Shown one piece after another: positions 33,862 through 40,350 of a stretch of DNA of 40,351 nt (position 1 is its first letter; each line of letters begins with the position of its first letter). The position numbers were made by a program, and so were the translations under genes. Source of the DNA: Lactobacillus xujianguonis (GTDB lineage Bacteria; Bacillota; Bacilli; Lactobacillales; Lactobacillaceae); NCBI RefSeq assembly GCF_004009905.1, contig NZ_ML136888.1, positions 1 through 40,351 of the forward strand, written 5' to 3'. The notes beneath the pieces are model-generated. The model worked only from the letters and a program-made list of their open reading frames with translations, searched no databases and had not been told where the DNA came from.

Positions 33862-34311
33862 TTACATTTCTTCAATTAGCTTTTCAACGATTTCAGACTG
33901 TGTCGTACCCTTTTTCAAGGCTGCCTGTTCCAGTTTGATCTTGGTCTTTTTCTTTAACATAACGGAAGTCATAACCTTGTCGTCATCACGCTCAAATTCT
34001 TTTTGATAGACTTCGTCCGTGGCCATTTCGTCGTCGGCATTATTTGCCATCTCAAACCATGAACGGGCTTCTTCACGGGTTAATGGTGTAATGTCTTCGC
34101 CACCTGTTTTGCCGTTCGGGTTGCCGTATTCCTGCCGCCAGTACTTGGACATAGGGCCGCCTTCACCGTACAGGAAGTACTCACCAGTCTTCTTTTTAAA
34201 AAGCACTTCGTGGCAGTACTGAAAGTCGTTAGGTGCATAGTCGTTGAACCAATCGCCTAGCCGCTTTGCGCTTTCTGTGTCATACATTAGAGTATTAATT
34301 CTTTTTTTCAT
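33862..34311 (-). CDS. Phage-region protein with ribbon-helix-helix-like C-terminus
   Basis: 149 residues. The first ~105 residues have an unrecognised aromatic-rich domain (DWFNDYAPNDFQYCHEVLFK, YFLYGEGGPMSKYW). The last ~40 residues, VMTSVMLKKKTKIKLEQAALKKGTTQSEIVEKLIEEM, fit a CopG-type ribbon-helix-helix, the DNA-binding fold of many antitoxins and repressors. Ribosome site AAAGAGGG. It is the second gene of a two-gene unit with 34329-34568, driven by promoter copy 2, so it may regulate the paired promoter cassettes (inference). Confidence 0.7.
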   Translation of the reverse strand: MKKRINTLMYDTESAKRLGDWFNDYAPNDFQYCHEVLFKKKTGEYFLYGEGGPMSKYWRQEYGNPNGKTGGEDITPLTREEARSWFEMANNADDEMATDEVYQKEFERDDDKVMTSVMLKKKTKIKLEQAALKKGTTQSEIVEKLIEEM

Positions 34312-34328
34312 GATTGTCCCTCTTTAGA

Positions 34329-34568
34329 CTATCCGCGGTACTTATCAAGTACAGCATTAACTTTGGAATTGTTGAGGTCTTCAAAGAATAGATCAGCTAA
34401 ATCGATTTGATTGTTGCCGTCTCCATCGGTCCCAGCTCTCCAATAAATATCGACTCTATAGCCACTTTGAAAGTTGCTGTCCTTCACAACGTCTAAGGTG
34501 TCCTCTTTTTCAATGTTGCTGCTTTCTGTCGCTTGGTTTAATTCATTTGCTAGTTTTTCAAAGTCCAT
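34329..34568 (-). CDS. Small acidic phage-region protein, unknown
   Basis: 79 residues from ATG 34568, with AAAGAGG at the proper distance; nine further upstream codons lack support. The sequence is acidic, with GTDGDGNNQIDLADLFFEDL resembling a calcium-loop-like DxDGxxxIDxxD pattern, perhaps by chance. It has the same promoter type as the gene at 33721 and is followed by the ribbon-helix-helix-like gene 17 bases later, the arrangement of a toxin-antitoxin or regulator pair. No family is recognised. Confidence 0.65.
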   Translation of the reverse strand: MDFEKLANELNQATESSNIEKEDTLDVVKDSNFQSGYRVDIYWRAGTDGDGNNQIDLADLFFEDLNNSKVNAVLDKYRG

Positions 34569-34608
34569 TTTAAATACCTCTTTCTTTCGTCTCATTCACC
34601 TTACATAT

Positions 34609-34638
34609 ATATATTAACACGCTTATATAAATATGCAA
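34609..34638 (-). promoter_or_regulatory. Repeated promoter cassette, copy 2
   Basis: -35 TTGCAT (34638-34633), 16 bp, -10 TAATAT (34616-34611), same spacing and flanks as copy 1 some 847 bp away. Confidence 0.65.
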
Positions 34639-34658
34639 GCGTTTTTTGATAAAAAAGC

Positions 34659-34694
34659 AAAAAAATGAGGACTATCCGAGTGGATAGCCCTCAT
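34659..34694 (-). terminator. Strong intrinsic terminator
   Basis: The 13-base stem ATGAGGGCTATCC/GGATAGTCCTCAT (one mismatch) is followed by TTTTTTTG on the minus strand. Confidence 0.9.
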
Positions 34695-34820
34695 CTGTAA
34701 GGTAAATACTTCAAAAAAGTATTTAAATTTATTTAAATCCGCGTGCAGTTAGTGTCCTGCACGGTGACAATAATATAAAAAACGGGGCTGATTACAGCCA
34801 CAACTAAAGTATATCATATC
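34695..34820 (-). ncRNA. Possible short structured transcript
   Basis: There is no gene here, but a chain of hairpins. A minus-strand TATACT box at about 34807-34812 is followed by GGCTG-TAAT-CAGCC with TTTTTT (34780-34797), CGTGCAG/CTGCACG (about 34742-34765) and AAATACTT/AAGTATTT (about 34706-34727), ending at the terminator at 34659-34694. This could be a small RNA or layered terminators between moron genes. Confidence 0.35.
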
Positions 34821-34842
34821 TATGTTAAATTTCTAGCCTAGT

Positions 34843-35079
34843 TTAATTGCTGCAATATGGCACCCATGCCATAGGCTTGTCTAGGTCATGCACAATGACG
34901 TCGTACCGTGCTTTTAAGTCCTCAATGGGTGTTAAGTAGGTTGTTGGCATTCTCTCATGGATATAGGCTTTTCTAAATAGCTCCCATGCTCGCACTTCGT
35001 TTTCAGCAATTACCGTGCCGGACTCGGTTGGCCAGTCACCGGGTGCGTCCTCGTTTAAGTCAAAGCAATAAAGTTTCAT
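34843..35079 (-). CDS. Small phage-region protein, unknown
   Basis: 78 residues from ATG 35079 with a GGAGG ribosome site five bases upstream; fourteen upstream codons in frame are unlikely to be used. It begins KLYCFDLNEDAPGDWPTESG and has the pattern of a compact soluble alpha/beta protein (TVIAENEVRAWELF, YDVIVHDLDKP). No family recognised. It lies between HicB and the hairpin-rich gap, with HicB's terminator just upstream, so it probably has its own promoter. Confidence 0.7.
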   Translation of the reverse strand: MKLYCFDLNEDAPGDWPTESGTVIAENEVRAWELFRKAYIHERMPTTYLTPIEDLKARYDVIVHDLDKPMAWVPYCSN

Positions 35080-35104
35080 ATTTACCTCCGCTTTTTTGAT
35101 TATA

Positions 35105-35148
35105 ACGCAAAAAAAGGCCACCCCAAGGCAGCAAAGCTGGAGTGGCTA
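35105..35148 (-). terminator. Terminator after hicB
   Basis: GCCACTCC pairs with GGGGTGGC across an imperfect loop, then TTTTTTTG. A related GGTGG/CCACC terminator follows the lysin gene at 35995-36036. Confidence 0.75.
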
Positions 35149-35153
35149 TAATA

Positions 35154-35549
35154 TTATGCTAATTTATGTTGTAATGCTTCTGTCAAAGTTTTCGAAAAAT
35201 TAATTCCTGCTTGTTCAGCCTTATATGCTAAATCGCCAGGAATTGTAGTATTTTTCTTTACAGTTGCAGGTTTAGTTTCAAGTTTGGCTTTCTCTAAATC
35301 TGCAAAAATTGGAACTACCAATTTATCAGGATTATTTTTTCTTATGCTTTCAATGTCTGTTGGAACAGGTAACTGATCTTTCGGAACATCATATAATAAT
35401 GCACCTAAAACTTCTGAACCATTTGCCATTGCTTTGCCTTCTCCACGGCCATCAGTAATAGCACCTTCAACGTCTGGGAAAGTTACTGTATAATAGCCTT
35501 TTTCGTTTTCGCTATCATCTAGAATAGCTGGATAAACAACAACTGACAT
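35154..35549 (-). CDS. hicB: HicB-type antitoxin
   Basis: 131 residues. The N-terminal HicB fold is clear: YPAILDDSENEKGYYTVTFPDVEGAITDG, followed by AMANGSEVLGALLYD. The C-terminal ~35 residues (KKNTTIPGDLAYKAEQAGINFSKTLTEALQHKL) form the ribbon-helix-helix DNA-binding part. It neutralises HicA and represses both promoters. It has a strong AAGGAGG ribosome site, its own TTGAAA/TATAAT promoter with an operator, and a terminator separating it from hicA, so it is not in a simple operon with the toxin. Confidence 0.92.
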   Translation of the reverse strand: MSVVVYPAILDDSENEKGYYTVTFPDVEGAITDGRGEGKAMANGSEVLGALLYDVPKDQLPVPTDIESIRKNNPDKLVVPIFADLEKAKLETKPATVKKNTTIPGDLAYKAEQAGINFSKTLTEALQHKLA

Positions 35550-35597
35550 AGTATTCCTCCTTATAAGTGAATTATCGATCTGAATAATTCATTTATA

Positions 35598-35625
35598 ATT
35601 ATACGCATTGATACGTATTTTTCAA
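35598..35625 (-). promoter_or_regulatory. hicB promoter and operator
   Basis: -35 TTGAAA (35625-35620), 16 bp, -10 TATAAT (35603-35598). The spacer is the inverted repeat ATACG-TATCAATG-CGTAT, matching the motif in the hicA promoter. Confidence 0.8.
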
Positions 35626-35674
35626 GCTATTTCCATCTATCCTTTATAATATTTTAAAATGTTTTATAATAATA

Positions 35675-35702
35675 TAAAAAGAAGAGCGATGAAGCTCTTC
35701 TT
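35675..35702 (-). terminator. Terminator between hicA and hicB
   Basis: AAGAAGAGC/GCTCTTCTT nine-base perfect arms followed by TTTAT, directly after the hicA stop. Confidence 0.85.
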
Positions 35703-35709
35703 TAACTAA

Positions 35710-35913
35710 CTATTTTTCACATTCTTCAATGACACGAATAATTGCATGAGCTGTTCCTACTGCAATAGTGTCTTTTCTTCTTGCATATGGAATAACTAAC
35801 ATCTTGCCGTTTTTCATATTTCGAAAAATATGATGATCTCCTGCAATACGAATTTCAACGAAGTTTGCATGCTTCAATCTCTTAAGAATATCTTTTACCA
35901 GATATTGTGTCAT
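35710..35913 (-). CDS. hicA: HicA-type mRNA interferase toxin
   Basis: 67 residues, with a double-stranded-RNA-binding-like fold that cleaves mRNA. The catalytic histidine lies in AGDHHIFRN (family GSHHxxR), preceded by KRLKHANFVEIR and followed by MLVIPYARRKDTIAVGTAHAI. The usual Ser before the histidines is Asp. Full length for the family; likely functional. It has the GGGGAGG ribosome site, a TTTACT/TATAAT promoter with an operator matching that of hicB, and is closed by its own terminator. It sits in the post-lysis region of the prophage, a usual site for morons that stabilise the element or abort other phages. Confidence 0.9.
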   Translation of the reverse strand: MTQYLVKDILKRLKHANFVEIRIAGDHHIFRNMKNGKMLVIPYARRKDTIAVGTAHAIIRVIEECEK

Positions 35914-35945
35914 CTCATTCCTCCCCTCTATGATGATGTATATCT

Positions 35946-35974
35946 ATTATACGCCTTCAATGCGTATCAGTAAA
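35946..35974 (-). promoter_or_regulatory. hicA promoter and operator
   Basis: -35 TTTACT (35974-35969), 17 bp, -10 TATAAT (35951-35946). The spacer contains GATACGCATTGA and GCGTAT, the half-sites also present before hicB. Confidence 0.8.
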
Positions 35975-35994
35975 ATAAATATAAAAAATAAAAC

Positions 35995-36036
35995 ACAAAA
36001 AAGACCACCCTAAGGCATACGCCCTAGAGTGGTCTT
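35995..36036 (-). terminator. Terminator after lysis module
   Basis: AAGACCAC pairs with GTGGTCTT around an imperfect loop with TTTTTTG behind, following the endolysin stop. Confidence 0.88.
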
Positions 36037-36062
36037 ATTCTGTTCTTTTTAAGGTAATTAAA

Positions 36063-36962
36063 TTATAACAGCTTCAAGTACTTAGCACTAGCCCACTGCT
36101 TGTCAGTCCCCAGCTTATAGCACTTCTCGCCTTTAATAGTTTTTTCTGCAAAAACTTTCCATTTACTGTTAGTCGGTATGTACTGGCTAGTCCAGTGACC
36201 ATCTCCATCACGCAGTCTAATCTTCCACTTCGGGTCATTATGGATAAGTGGAGCATAGGCAGTACCGCTAATCTTGTGTTCACTGCTAGTTTGTGTAGCC
36301 TTCTTTGTTTCCGCCTTGACGCTTGGCTTTACACTAGCTTTTGATTCGTGTAAATCAATCAGCATAACGTTACCATCAACGTTTAATCCTCGCCAATTGT
36401 CGGTAAACTGCCAGATAGCCACCCCGTCCATAGATGGGAAGTAGCCAAAATTAGGATTATCAATCCGCCCCATAGTTGCATATGATGCTACCCAAACGCA
36501 ATCACCAAACTTTTTGACAATCGCACTAAGGTTGATGTTGTTGCGCAAGAGGGATGCACCACTATATAGTCCTGCATGATATCCAGCGCTTTTAACCTCA
36601 CTCATAAAGGCAATAATTGCCTTGGTACTTGCATTTTTACCATCATTTACATTATTGCCCTGCTGTTCCCAGTCGCACCAAAGCCAGCGCTTTTTGCTAA
36701 TGCCGATTTTTTTGGCAAATTTAACAAAATACTTGGCTTCTGCTTTGGCACGACTTACCGAACTGCCAAAATTTGCGTAGTGGTAAGCGTGCACGTACAT
36801 ATGATTTTGGTGTGCACTTTTTAATTGTGCACTAGCAACAGGGCTAGTGTACCATGTACCTTCTGTTGCTTTGATAATCACGTATTTTGCGCCAGAATTG
36901 TGATACTTTGTAAGACTGCTTGGTTGGTAGGCTGATACGTCTACCCCTGCAATTTTAGGCAT
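36063..36962 (-). CDS. Phage endolysin, GH25 muramidase
   Basis: 299 residues from ATG 36962; four in-frame upstream codons (GTG GTG GTA CTA) overlap the ribosome site and are not used. The GH25 domain (to about 200) shows AGVDVSAYQP (catalytic Asp), VIIKATEGTWYTSP, LWCDWEQQG (acid/base region) and AIWQFTDNW. A linker (ESKASVKPSVKAETKK) leads to a ~70-residue SLAP-like wall-binding domain (GTAYAPLIHNDPKWKIRLRD ... KYLKLL), fitting an S-layer host. No signal peptide, so export depends on the holin. The start overlaps the end of the holin gene by eight bases. Confidence 0.93.
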   Translation of the reverse strand: MPKIAGVDVSAYQPSSLTKYHNSGAKYVIIKATEGTWYTSPVASAQLKSAHQNHMYVHAYHYANFGSSVSRAKAEAKYFVKFAKKIGISKKRWLWCDWEQQGNNVNDGKNASTKAIIAFMSEVKSAGYHAGLYSGASLLRNNINLSAIVKKFGDCVWVASYATMGRIDNPNFGYFPSMDGVAIWQFTDNWRGLNVDGNVMLIDLHESKASVKPSVKAETKKATQTSSEHKISGTAYAPLIHNDPKWKIRLRDGDGHWTSQYIPTNSKWKVFAEKTIKGEKCYKLGTDKQWASAKYLKLL

Positions 36963-37374
36963 TAGTACCACCACCTACAGTAGGTTTTAAGACTTCTGCG
37001 TCAGCTGGTACGTCCTTAGTAGTATCAGGAGTAACCGTGTTGTCTAAACCAGCTTGTGCCTGCTTTAACCGCAGTTGGGTCAGCTCCCACTCACGTAGGG
37101 CTTCTAGGTTTTTGACTTGATTATCATCAATCGTGTAGCCTTTATGTCTAAGCTCTACCACCACATCATTTAATGCACCGTTTGCCTTTTCCGAATTATC
37201 TAGTGATTGCTTATCGTAGTAGCTTACCCACTTCTTCATTGCAAACACTGCGTCAGAGCGGTATTTTTCCGCTTTGGCGTTTTTAAAATGCACATGGGAT
37301 AAGACACCAATGCCAATCAAACAAACAATCCATAGCCCTAAAAATCCTAATTCGAGATAATCAGTTACTGTCAT
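36955..37374 (-). CDS. Phage holin, LLH family
   Basis: 139 residues: one N-terminal membrane helix (LELGFLGLWIVCLIGIGVL, about 6-25), then a charged, coiled cytoplasmic domain (KKWVSYYDKQSLDNSEKANG ... QVKNLEALREWELTQLRLKQ). This is the architecture of the LLH-family holins of Lactobacillus phages, placed directly before the lysin. It forms membrane holes that release the muramidase. Ribosome site GGAAGG; it overlaps its upstream neighbour by 14 bases. A Thr/Asp/Pro tail follows. Confidence 0.8.
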   Translation of the reverse strand: MTVTDYLELGFLGLWIVCLIGIGVLSHVHFKNAKAEKYRSDAVFAMKKWVSYYDKQSLDNSEKANGALNDVVVELRHKGYTIDDNQVKNLEALREWELTQLRLKQAQAGLDNTVTPDTTKDVPADAEVLKPTVGGGTNA

Positions 37375-37564
37375 CGTTCAGTTCCTTCCTCAATTTCTCA
37401 TTTTCTTTACGCAACTCCCTATTTTCATTGACCACCATGCGGTAGTCGTCTTGTAAAAAGTTGTGCTTATCGTGTTTAGTTGCTCTCTTATCGCTTAAAA
37501 AACTGGTCACCAGTCCAAGCAAAAAAGGAGCTAGTACACTAAGTACGTCTTTTAGACCGTGCAA
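37361..37564 (-). CDS. Small membrane/coiled-coil phage protein
   Basis: 67 residues from TTG 37564; an ATG at 37600 exists, but the AAAGGAG site directly after the upstream stop fits TTG. One membrane helix (LSVLAPFLLGLVTSF) is followed by a charged coiled coil (MVVNENRELRKENEKLRKEL). Position next to the holin suggests a second holin or antiholin, or a DUF1514-type lysis-cassette protein. The family is not certain. Confidence 0.7.
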   Translation of the reverse strand: MHGLKDVLSVLAPFLLGLVTSFLSDKRATKHDKHNFLQDDYRMVVNENRELRKENEKLRKELNDDSN

Positions 37565-37580
37565 GTGTATCAGCTCCTTT

Positions 37581-38006
37581 CTACTTGGTTTCTGGTTCAT
37601 ATTCGTATGCGATTTGCATTAGATTGATAACTGTATAAATCTCAAAGATTATGACAGGATGGAATCTAAAGTATCCTGCGCCTAAAACGTGGAATAGTTC
37701 AGCAATCACCAAAACAGTCATAAATGCCACTGAGACGCCTAAACTTGTTTTAATCAACAAGTCTATGTGTATGTCAAAAAGACCGCACACAAGCAAGATT
37801 ATGCCCATAATCAAACCGATTATATCCATATATATGCTGTTCCAGGCTGGTGCTAAACTTGGTGGGTAGAAAAAGTACGTCCGATCAAGAATAAAGCACG
37901 TGGATAAAGCAATTAGTAAGATACCAGTTTTGCCAAAGTTCCAGCGATTAAGCTTGTTGAGCGGATTGTGATGATTGAGCTTCTGCATCTTCTGCAACAT
38001 ATTCAT
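37581..38006 (-). CDS. Four-helix phage membrane protein
   Basis: About 141 residues (GTG 38009 or ATG 38006; the ribosome site AGAAGG lies inside the upstream gene). Four hydrophobic helices span most of the length (GILLIALSTCFIL, DIIGLIMGIILLVCGLF, TSLGVSVAFMTVLVIAELF, PVIIFEIYTVINLM). No family recognised; it lies between XkdX and the lysis genes, a usual place for holin-like proteins or superinfection factors. It overlaps the XkdX-like gene by about 60 bases in another frame. Confidence 0.65.
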   Translation of the reverse strand: MNMLQKMQKLNHHNPLNKLNRWNFGKTGILLIALSTCFILDRTYFFYPPSLAPAWNSIYMDIIGLIMGIILLVCGLFDIHIDLLIKTSLGVSVAFMTVLVIAELFHVLGAGYFRFHPVIIFEIYTVINLMQIAYEYEPETK

Positions 38007-38136
38007 CACCTGTGACCTTCTTATAACCTGCAGGGGTTAAGTCGTTGTCTTTAACTAAGCCCTTGAAGTAGTCCTTGCCTACTAAGCCAAATTCGAAGTC
38101 CATAATCCAGATTTGTAAAAATAAGTTTTCTAACAT
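37948..38136 (-). CDS. XkdX-family phage protein
   Basis: 62 residues. The compact pattern FEFGLVGKDYFKGLVKDNDLTPAGYKKVTGDEY matches the short XkdX family, a late-operon tail-region protein of Firmicute prophages with unknown function. AGGAGG ribosome site eight bases before ATG 38136. A Gln/Ser/Ala tail overlaps the start of the next gene, which is likely translated by coupling. Confidence 0.8.
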   Translation of the reverse strand: MLENLFLQIWIMDFEFGLVGKDYFKGLVKDNDLTPAGYKKVTGDEYVAEDAEAQSSQSAQQA

Positions 38137-38155
38137 AGTTAAATCCTCCTAAATT

Positions 38156-38746
38156 CTATTGATTGTTTGATGATGCTTGATTGTCGCTTGTTGGTGTAAC
38201 TGTTGTGTTTACTTGCTTAGCCAAGCCCATCATAGTTTGTTGCATGGTTACCATAAGTTGGTTATTGCTTTGTTGTTGCTTCATCAACTTGCCCAAGGTT
38301 TCCGTGATAATTTGTGATTGTTGCGTACCTACTTGTTGGGTTTGTTGCAAAGCCTTAACAGCTTCATCGACCTTGCTGTTAGCTTGGTCAAGTTCAGCGG
38401 TCTTTTGGTCAAACTTCTTAGCCTTGTCATTAAGCGCTGCAATTGTGGCTTGTGCTTGTGCCAAGATTTGACCTTGTGCAGTGCCGCTGTTTTCCTTCCA
38501 AGCGCCAAGCCCGTTGTTGAGCTTGTCGTCCCAAACTGGGTCTTTCATATCAATGTTAGGTGCTTCCTTGTGCATTCTCCAAGGCACTACGTCAAATGGA
38601 GTATCAGTAAACACTTCATGGCATCTTTCGCCCTTAGTTGCTCCATCTGGGTCTGAGTAGTAGTAAACGTAAGTCTTAACGTTTACTGGTTGTTCTTGTG
38701 TAGCCGTTTCTGCGCCGGTTACTGCGTTGGTGTTTTCGTCTGCCAT
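38156..38746 (-). CDS. Coiled-coil phage tail/baseplate protein
   Basis: 196 residues: a Thr/Glu/Asn N-terminus, a ~55-residue region with YVYYYSDPDGATKGERCHEVFTD, then a long coiled coil rich in Gln (about 95-180, AQATIAALNDKAKKFDQKTA ... QQQSNNQLMVTMQQTMMGLA) and a Ser/Asn tail. AAAGGAG ribosome site. Its place between tail-fibre genes and XkdX fits a structural or accessory baseplate protein. No named family recognised. Confidence 0.7.
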   Translation of the reverse strand: MADENTNAVTGAETATQEQPVNVKTYVYYYSDPDGATKGERCHEVFTDTPFDVVPWRMHKEAPNIDMKDPVWDDKLNNGLGAWKENSGTAQGQILAQAQATIAALNDKAKKFDQKTAELDQANSKVDEAVKALQQTQQVGTQQSQIITETLGKLMKQQQSNNQLMVTMQQTMMGLAKQVNTTVTPTSDNQASSNNQ

Positions 38747-38765
38747 AATTTGGCTCCTTTCTGTT

Positions 38766-38798
38766 AAAAATAGCCCGCGGGTACGCCCCGTGAGCTAT
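38766..38798 (-). terminator. Hairpin inside late operon, second
   Basis: ATAGCTCACGGG pairs with CCCGCGGGCTAT (GC-rich for this genome), then TTTTT, just before the coiled-coil tail gene's ribosome site. Confidence 0.7.
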
Positions 38799-38813
38799 GT
38801 CTTTTTGCGTATA

Positions 38814-38838
38814 AAAAAGCACTCTTTCGAGTACTTTA
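38814..38838 (-). terminator. Hairpin inside late operon, first
   Basis: AGTACTC-GAAA-GAGTGCT with a GNRA-type loop and TTTTTT tail, directly after the small tail gene at 38847-39164. Confidence 0.8.
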
Positions 38839-38846
38839 AATGATTT

Positions 38847-39164
38847 TTACGTCCAATTTATTTGCTTGCACGTTGCTTGCGTACATGTTCCATGATAATT
38901 GGTTGGATTTGAGTGACCGCTTATTCCTTTAAATTCCCACTTACCGTCGGAACTTATACCTGTAATTTCAGCTGTTAAGTCAAAGGCAGGACCCATATAG
39001 CTAGCAGCGTCATCGTACCAGCCTTCTAGCATACTTACCGAGCTCGAATGTACTACAACACTTTTTGGCCAAGCTACATACCTTTTTCCATTTGCGATTA
39101 ATGTGTTTTGACTATCACCGATGCTAAACCATTTTTTAACGTTAAAAAGCATGTGGTTAATCAT
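38847..39164 (-). CDS. Small phage tail protein, paralogue 1
   Basis: 105 residues. The N-terminus INHMLFNVKKWFSIGDSQNT closely parallels that of the next upstream gene (LDHLIFNNLKWWNVDLNKAS), followed in both by a KxxV(A/L)(W/P)P beta segment, so the two are tandem duplicates. The rest is beta-rich with Ser, Gly and His, ending in CTQATCKQINWT. It is placed among tail-fibre genes and could be a receptor-binding or decoration module. The ribosome site AGAAAGGTGGTG is shared with its paralogue. Confidence 0.72.
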   Translation of the reverse strand: MINHMLFNVKKWFSIGDSQNTLIANGKRYVAWPKSVVVHSSSVSMLEGWYDDAASYMGPAFDLTAEITGISSDGKWEFKGISGHSNPTNYHGTCTQATCKQINWT

Positions 39165-39231
39165 GCGATCACCACCTTTCTGATGGCAGTGAGTCGCTTA
39201 AATGCCTGATATAGGTGGGTTAGAAGGCTAT

Positions 39232-39600
39232 TTACCCCCCCGAAATTGGAGTACAGTCTTTAGCCACTACAATGGCTATCCCATCATATATAGAATGTCC
39301 CGCATTCGTATCGAAGCCACTCTCTTCTGAAAAGTGGCCTTGTATAATGTAGTAATCTTGATTGCCACCAATAACTTTATATACAGTGCCTTGCTTTACA
39401 ATTATGTTTCTAAAAGAAGAATAGCCATAACTCCCATCTGTAAAATAGTTAAGTGAAGGCGCAGCAACAGCGCTTGTGTTTGAATTAATAGTGATCTTTG
39501 GTGGCAGTACAAACAATTGTTTACCGCCAATGCTTTGACTTGCTTTATTTAAGTCAACGTTCCACCATTTTAAATTATTAAAAATCAAGTGATCTAGCAT
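39232..39600 (-). CDS. Small phage tail protein, paralogue 2
   Basis: 122 residues, paralogous at the N-terminus to 38847-39164 (H-x2-FN-x2-KWW then a GKQLFVLPPKITINS strand). The body diverges, with NYFTDGSYGYSSFRNIIVKQ and a YYIIQGHFSEESGFD region. Conserved N-terminus with a variable body suggests a shared docking segment and a variable binding part. It follows the large fibre gene by 15 bases and has the same AGAAAGGTGGTG ribosome site as its paralogue. Confidence 0.72.
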   Translation of the reverse strand: MLDHLIFNNLKWWNVDLNKASQSIGGKQLFVLPPKITINSNTSAVAAPSLNYFTDGSYGYSSFRNIIVKQGTVYKVIGGNQDYYIIQGHFSEESGFDTNAGHSIYDGIAIVVAKDCTPISGG

Positions 39601-39615
39601 ACTGGCACCACCTTT

Positions 39616-40350
39616 CTAATTATCTTCAATAAATGCAATACGTTGTGGATTTTGATTTTCCCAGTTTTGTGCGTCTTGCTCTTGCGACTTGCTAAAGCGC
39701 TTGCCCTCGACATAGTTAGCCTTAATGTAGCTAATCTCTTGGGCTTGGTTAGACACCGTGTTTTGCAAGCTAGTTATCGTTGCCGCCTGCTGGTTAACCT
39801 GATCGATCAGATGAGCGAGCTTATCAGCCGTCCAGTCATCATCATACAAGTTAATTGTGTATGTGCCATCGCCATTGGGAGTAGCGCTCCACGTCTTGTC
39901 CTGCGGCTGACCGTTACTGTCCAGCATCTGCTCGCGGAGTTTGAGCTTGCTTAGATCAAATTTACTAATTTGACTTTGCAACTGCTTTTGCAAAACATCT
40001 AAGTCATCTTGCTTAGCATATGATTTCCAGCCATACCAAACACCTCCGTTTTTGTTGTTAACCCAAATGCGGTTATCTTGATCTAAGATCATGACCGTGC
40101 CAAAGCCATCTTTAAGAAGCTTAAAAGCATACATCCAACTCTTATTGTTCATGCCACTTGGTAAGTTTTTTAACCCTTGTACATTATTGGCTTCGATAAC
40201 GCCCCAAAAGCTGTCGTCGCTTAATAGGTCGTAGCCGTCAGACACGTTTTTAAAATTAAGCTTGCCATTGTTGAGATTGCTAATTGCACCGTTTAGGTTA
40301 TTCTTAGCCTCCTCTAAGTTAGACTGCACGGCGTTCTTTGCGTCTTGCAC
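39616..40350 (-). CDS. Phage tail-fibre/baseplate protein, C-terminal part (partial)
   Basis: The frame is open at the right window edge; 244 residues are visible and the start lies outside. The order is: coiled coil (QSNLEEAKNNLNGAISNLNN); a region with SWMYAFKLLKDGFGTVMILD and IWVNNKNGGVWYGWKSY, which resembles a pyocin-knob fold; then SKLKLREQMLDSNGQPQ; and a final coiled coil (HLIDQVNQQAATITSLQNTV). These fit the distal half of a Lactobacillus phage fibre or BppU-like upper baseplate protein that recognises the host surface. Confidence 0.75.
   Translation of the reverse strand: MQDAKNAVQSNLEEAKNNLNGAISNLNNGKLNFKNVSDGYDLLSDDSFWGVIEANNVQGLKNLPSGMNNKSWMYAFKLLKDGFGTVMILDQDNRIWVNNKNGGVWYGWKSYAKQDDLDVLQKQLQSQISKFDLSKLKLREQMLDSNGQPQDKTWSATPNGDGTYTINLYDDDWTADKLAHLIDQVNQQAATITSLQNTVSNQAQEISYIKANYVEGKRFSKSQEQDAQNWENQNPQRIAFIEDN

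Noticed and set aside
33473-35913. Region after the lysin as ordinary chromosome
   Set aside because: Same-strand small genes, HicAB, private promoters and terminators and unrecognised acidic proteins fit a prophage moron region; but the exact attachment site could not be found, so the border is only approximate.
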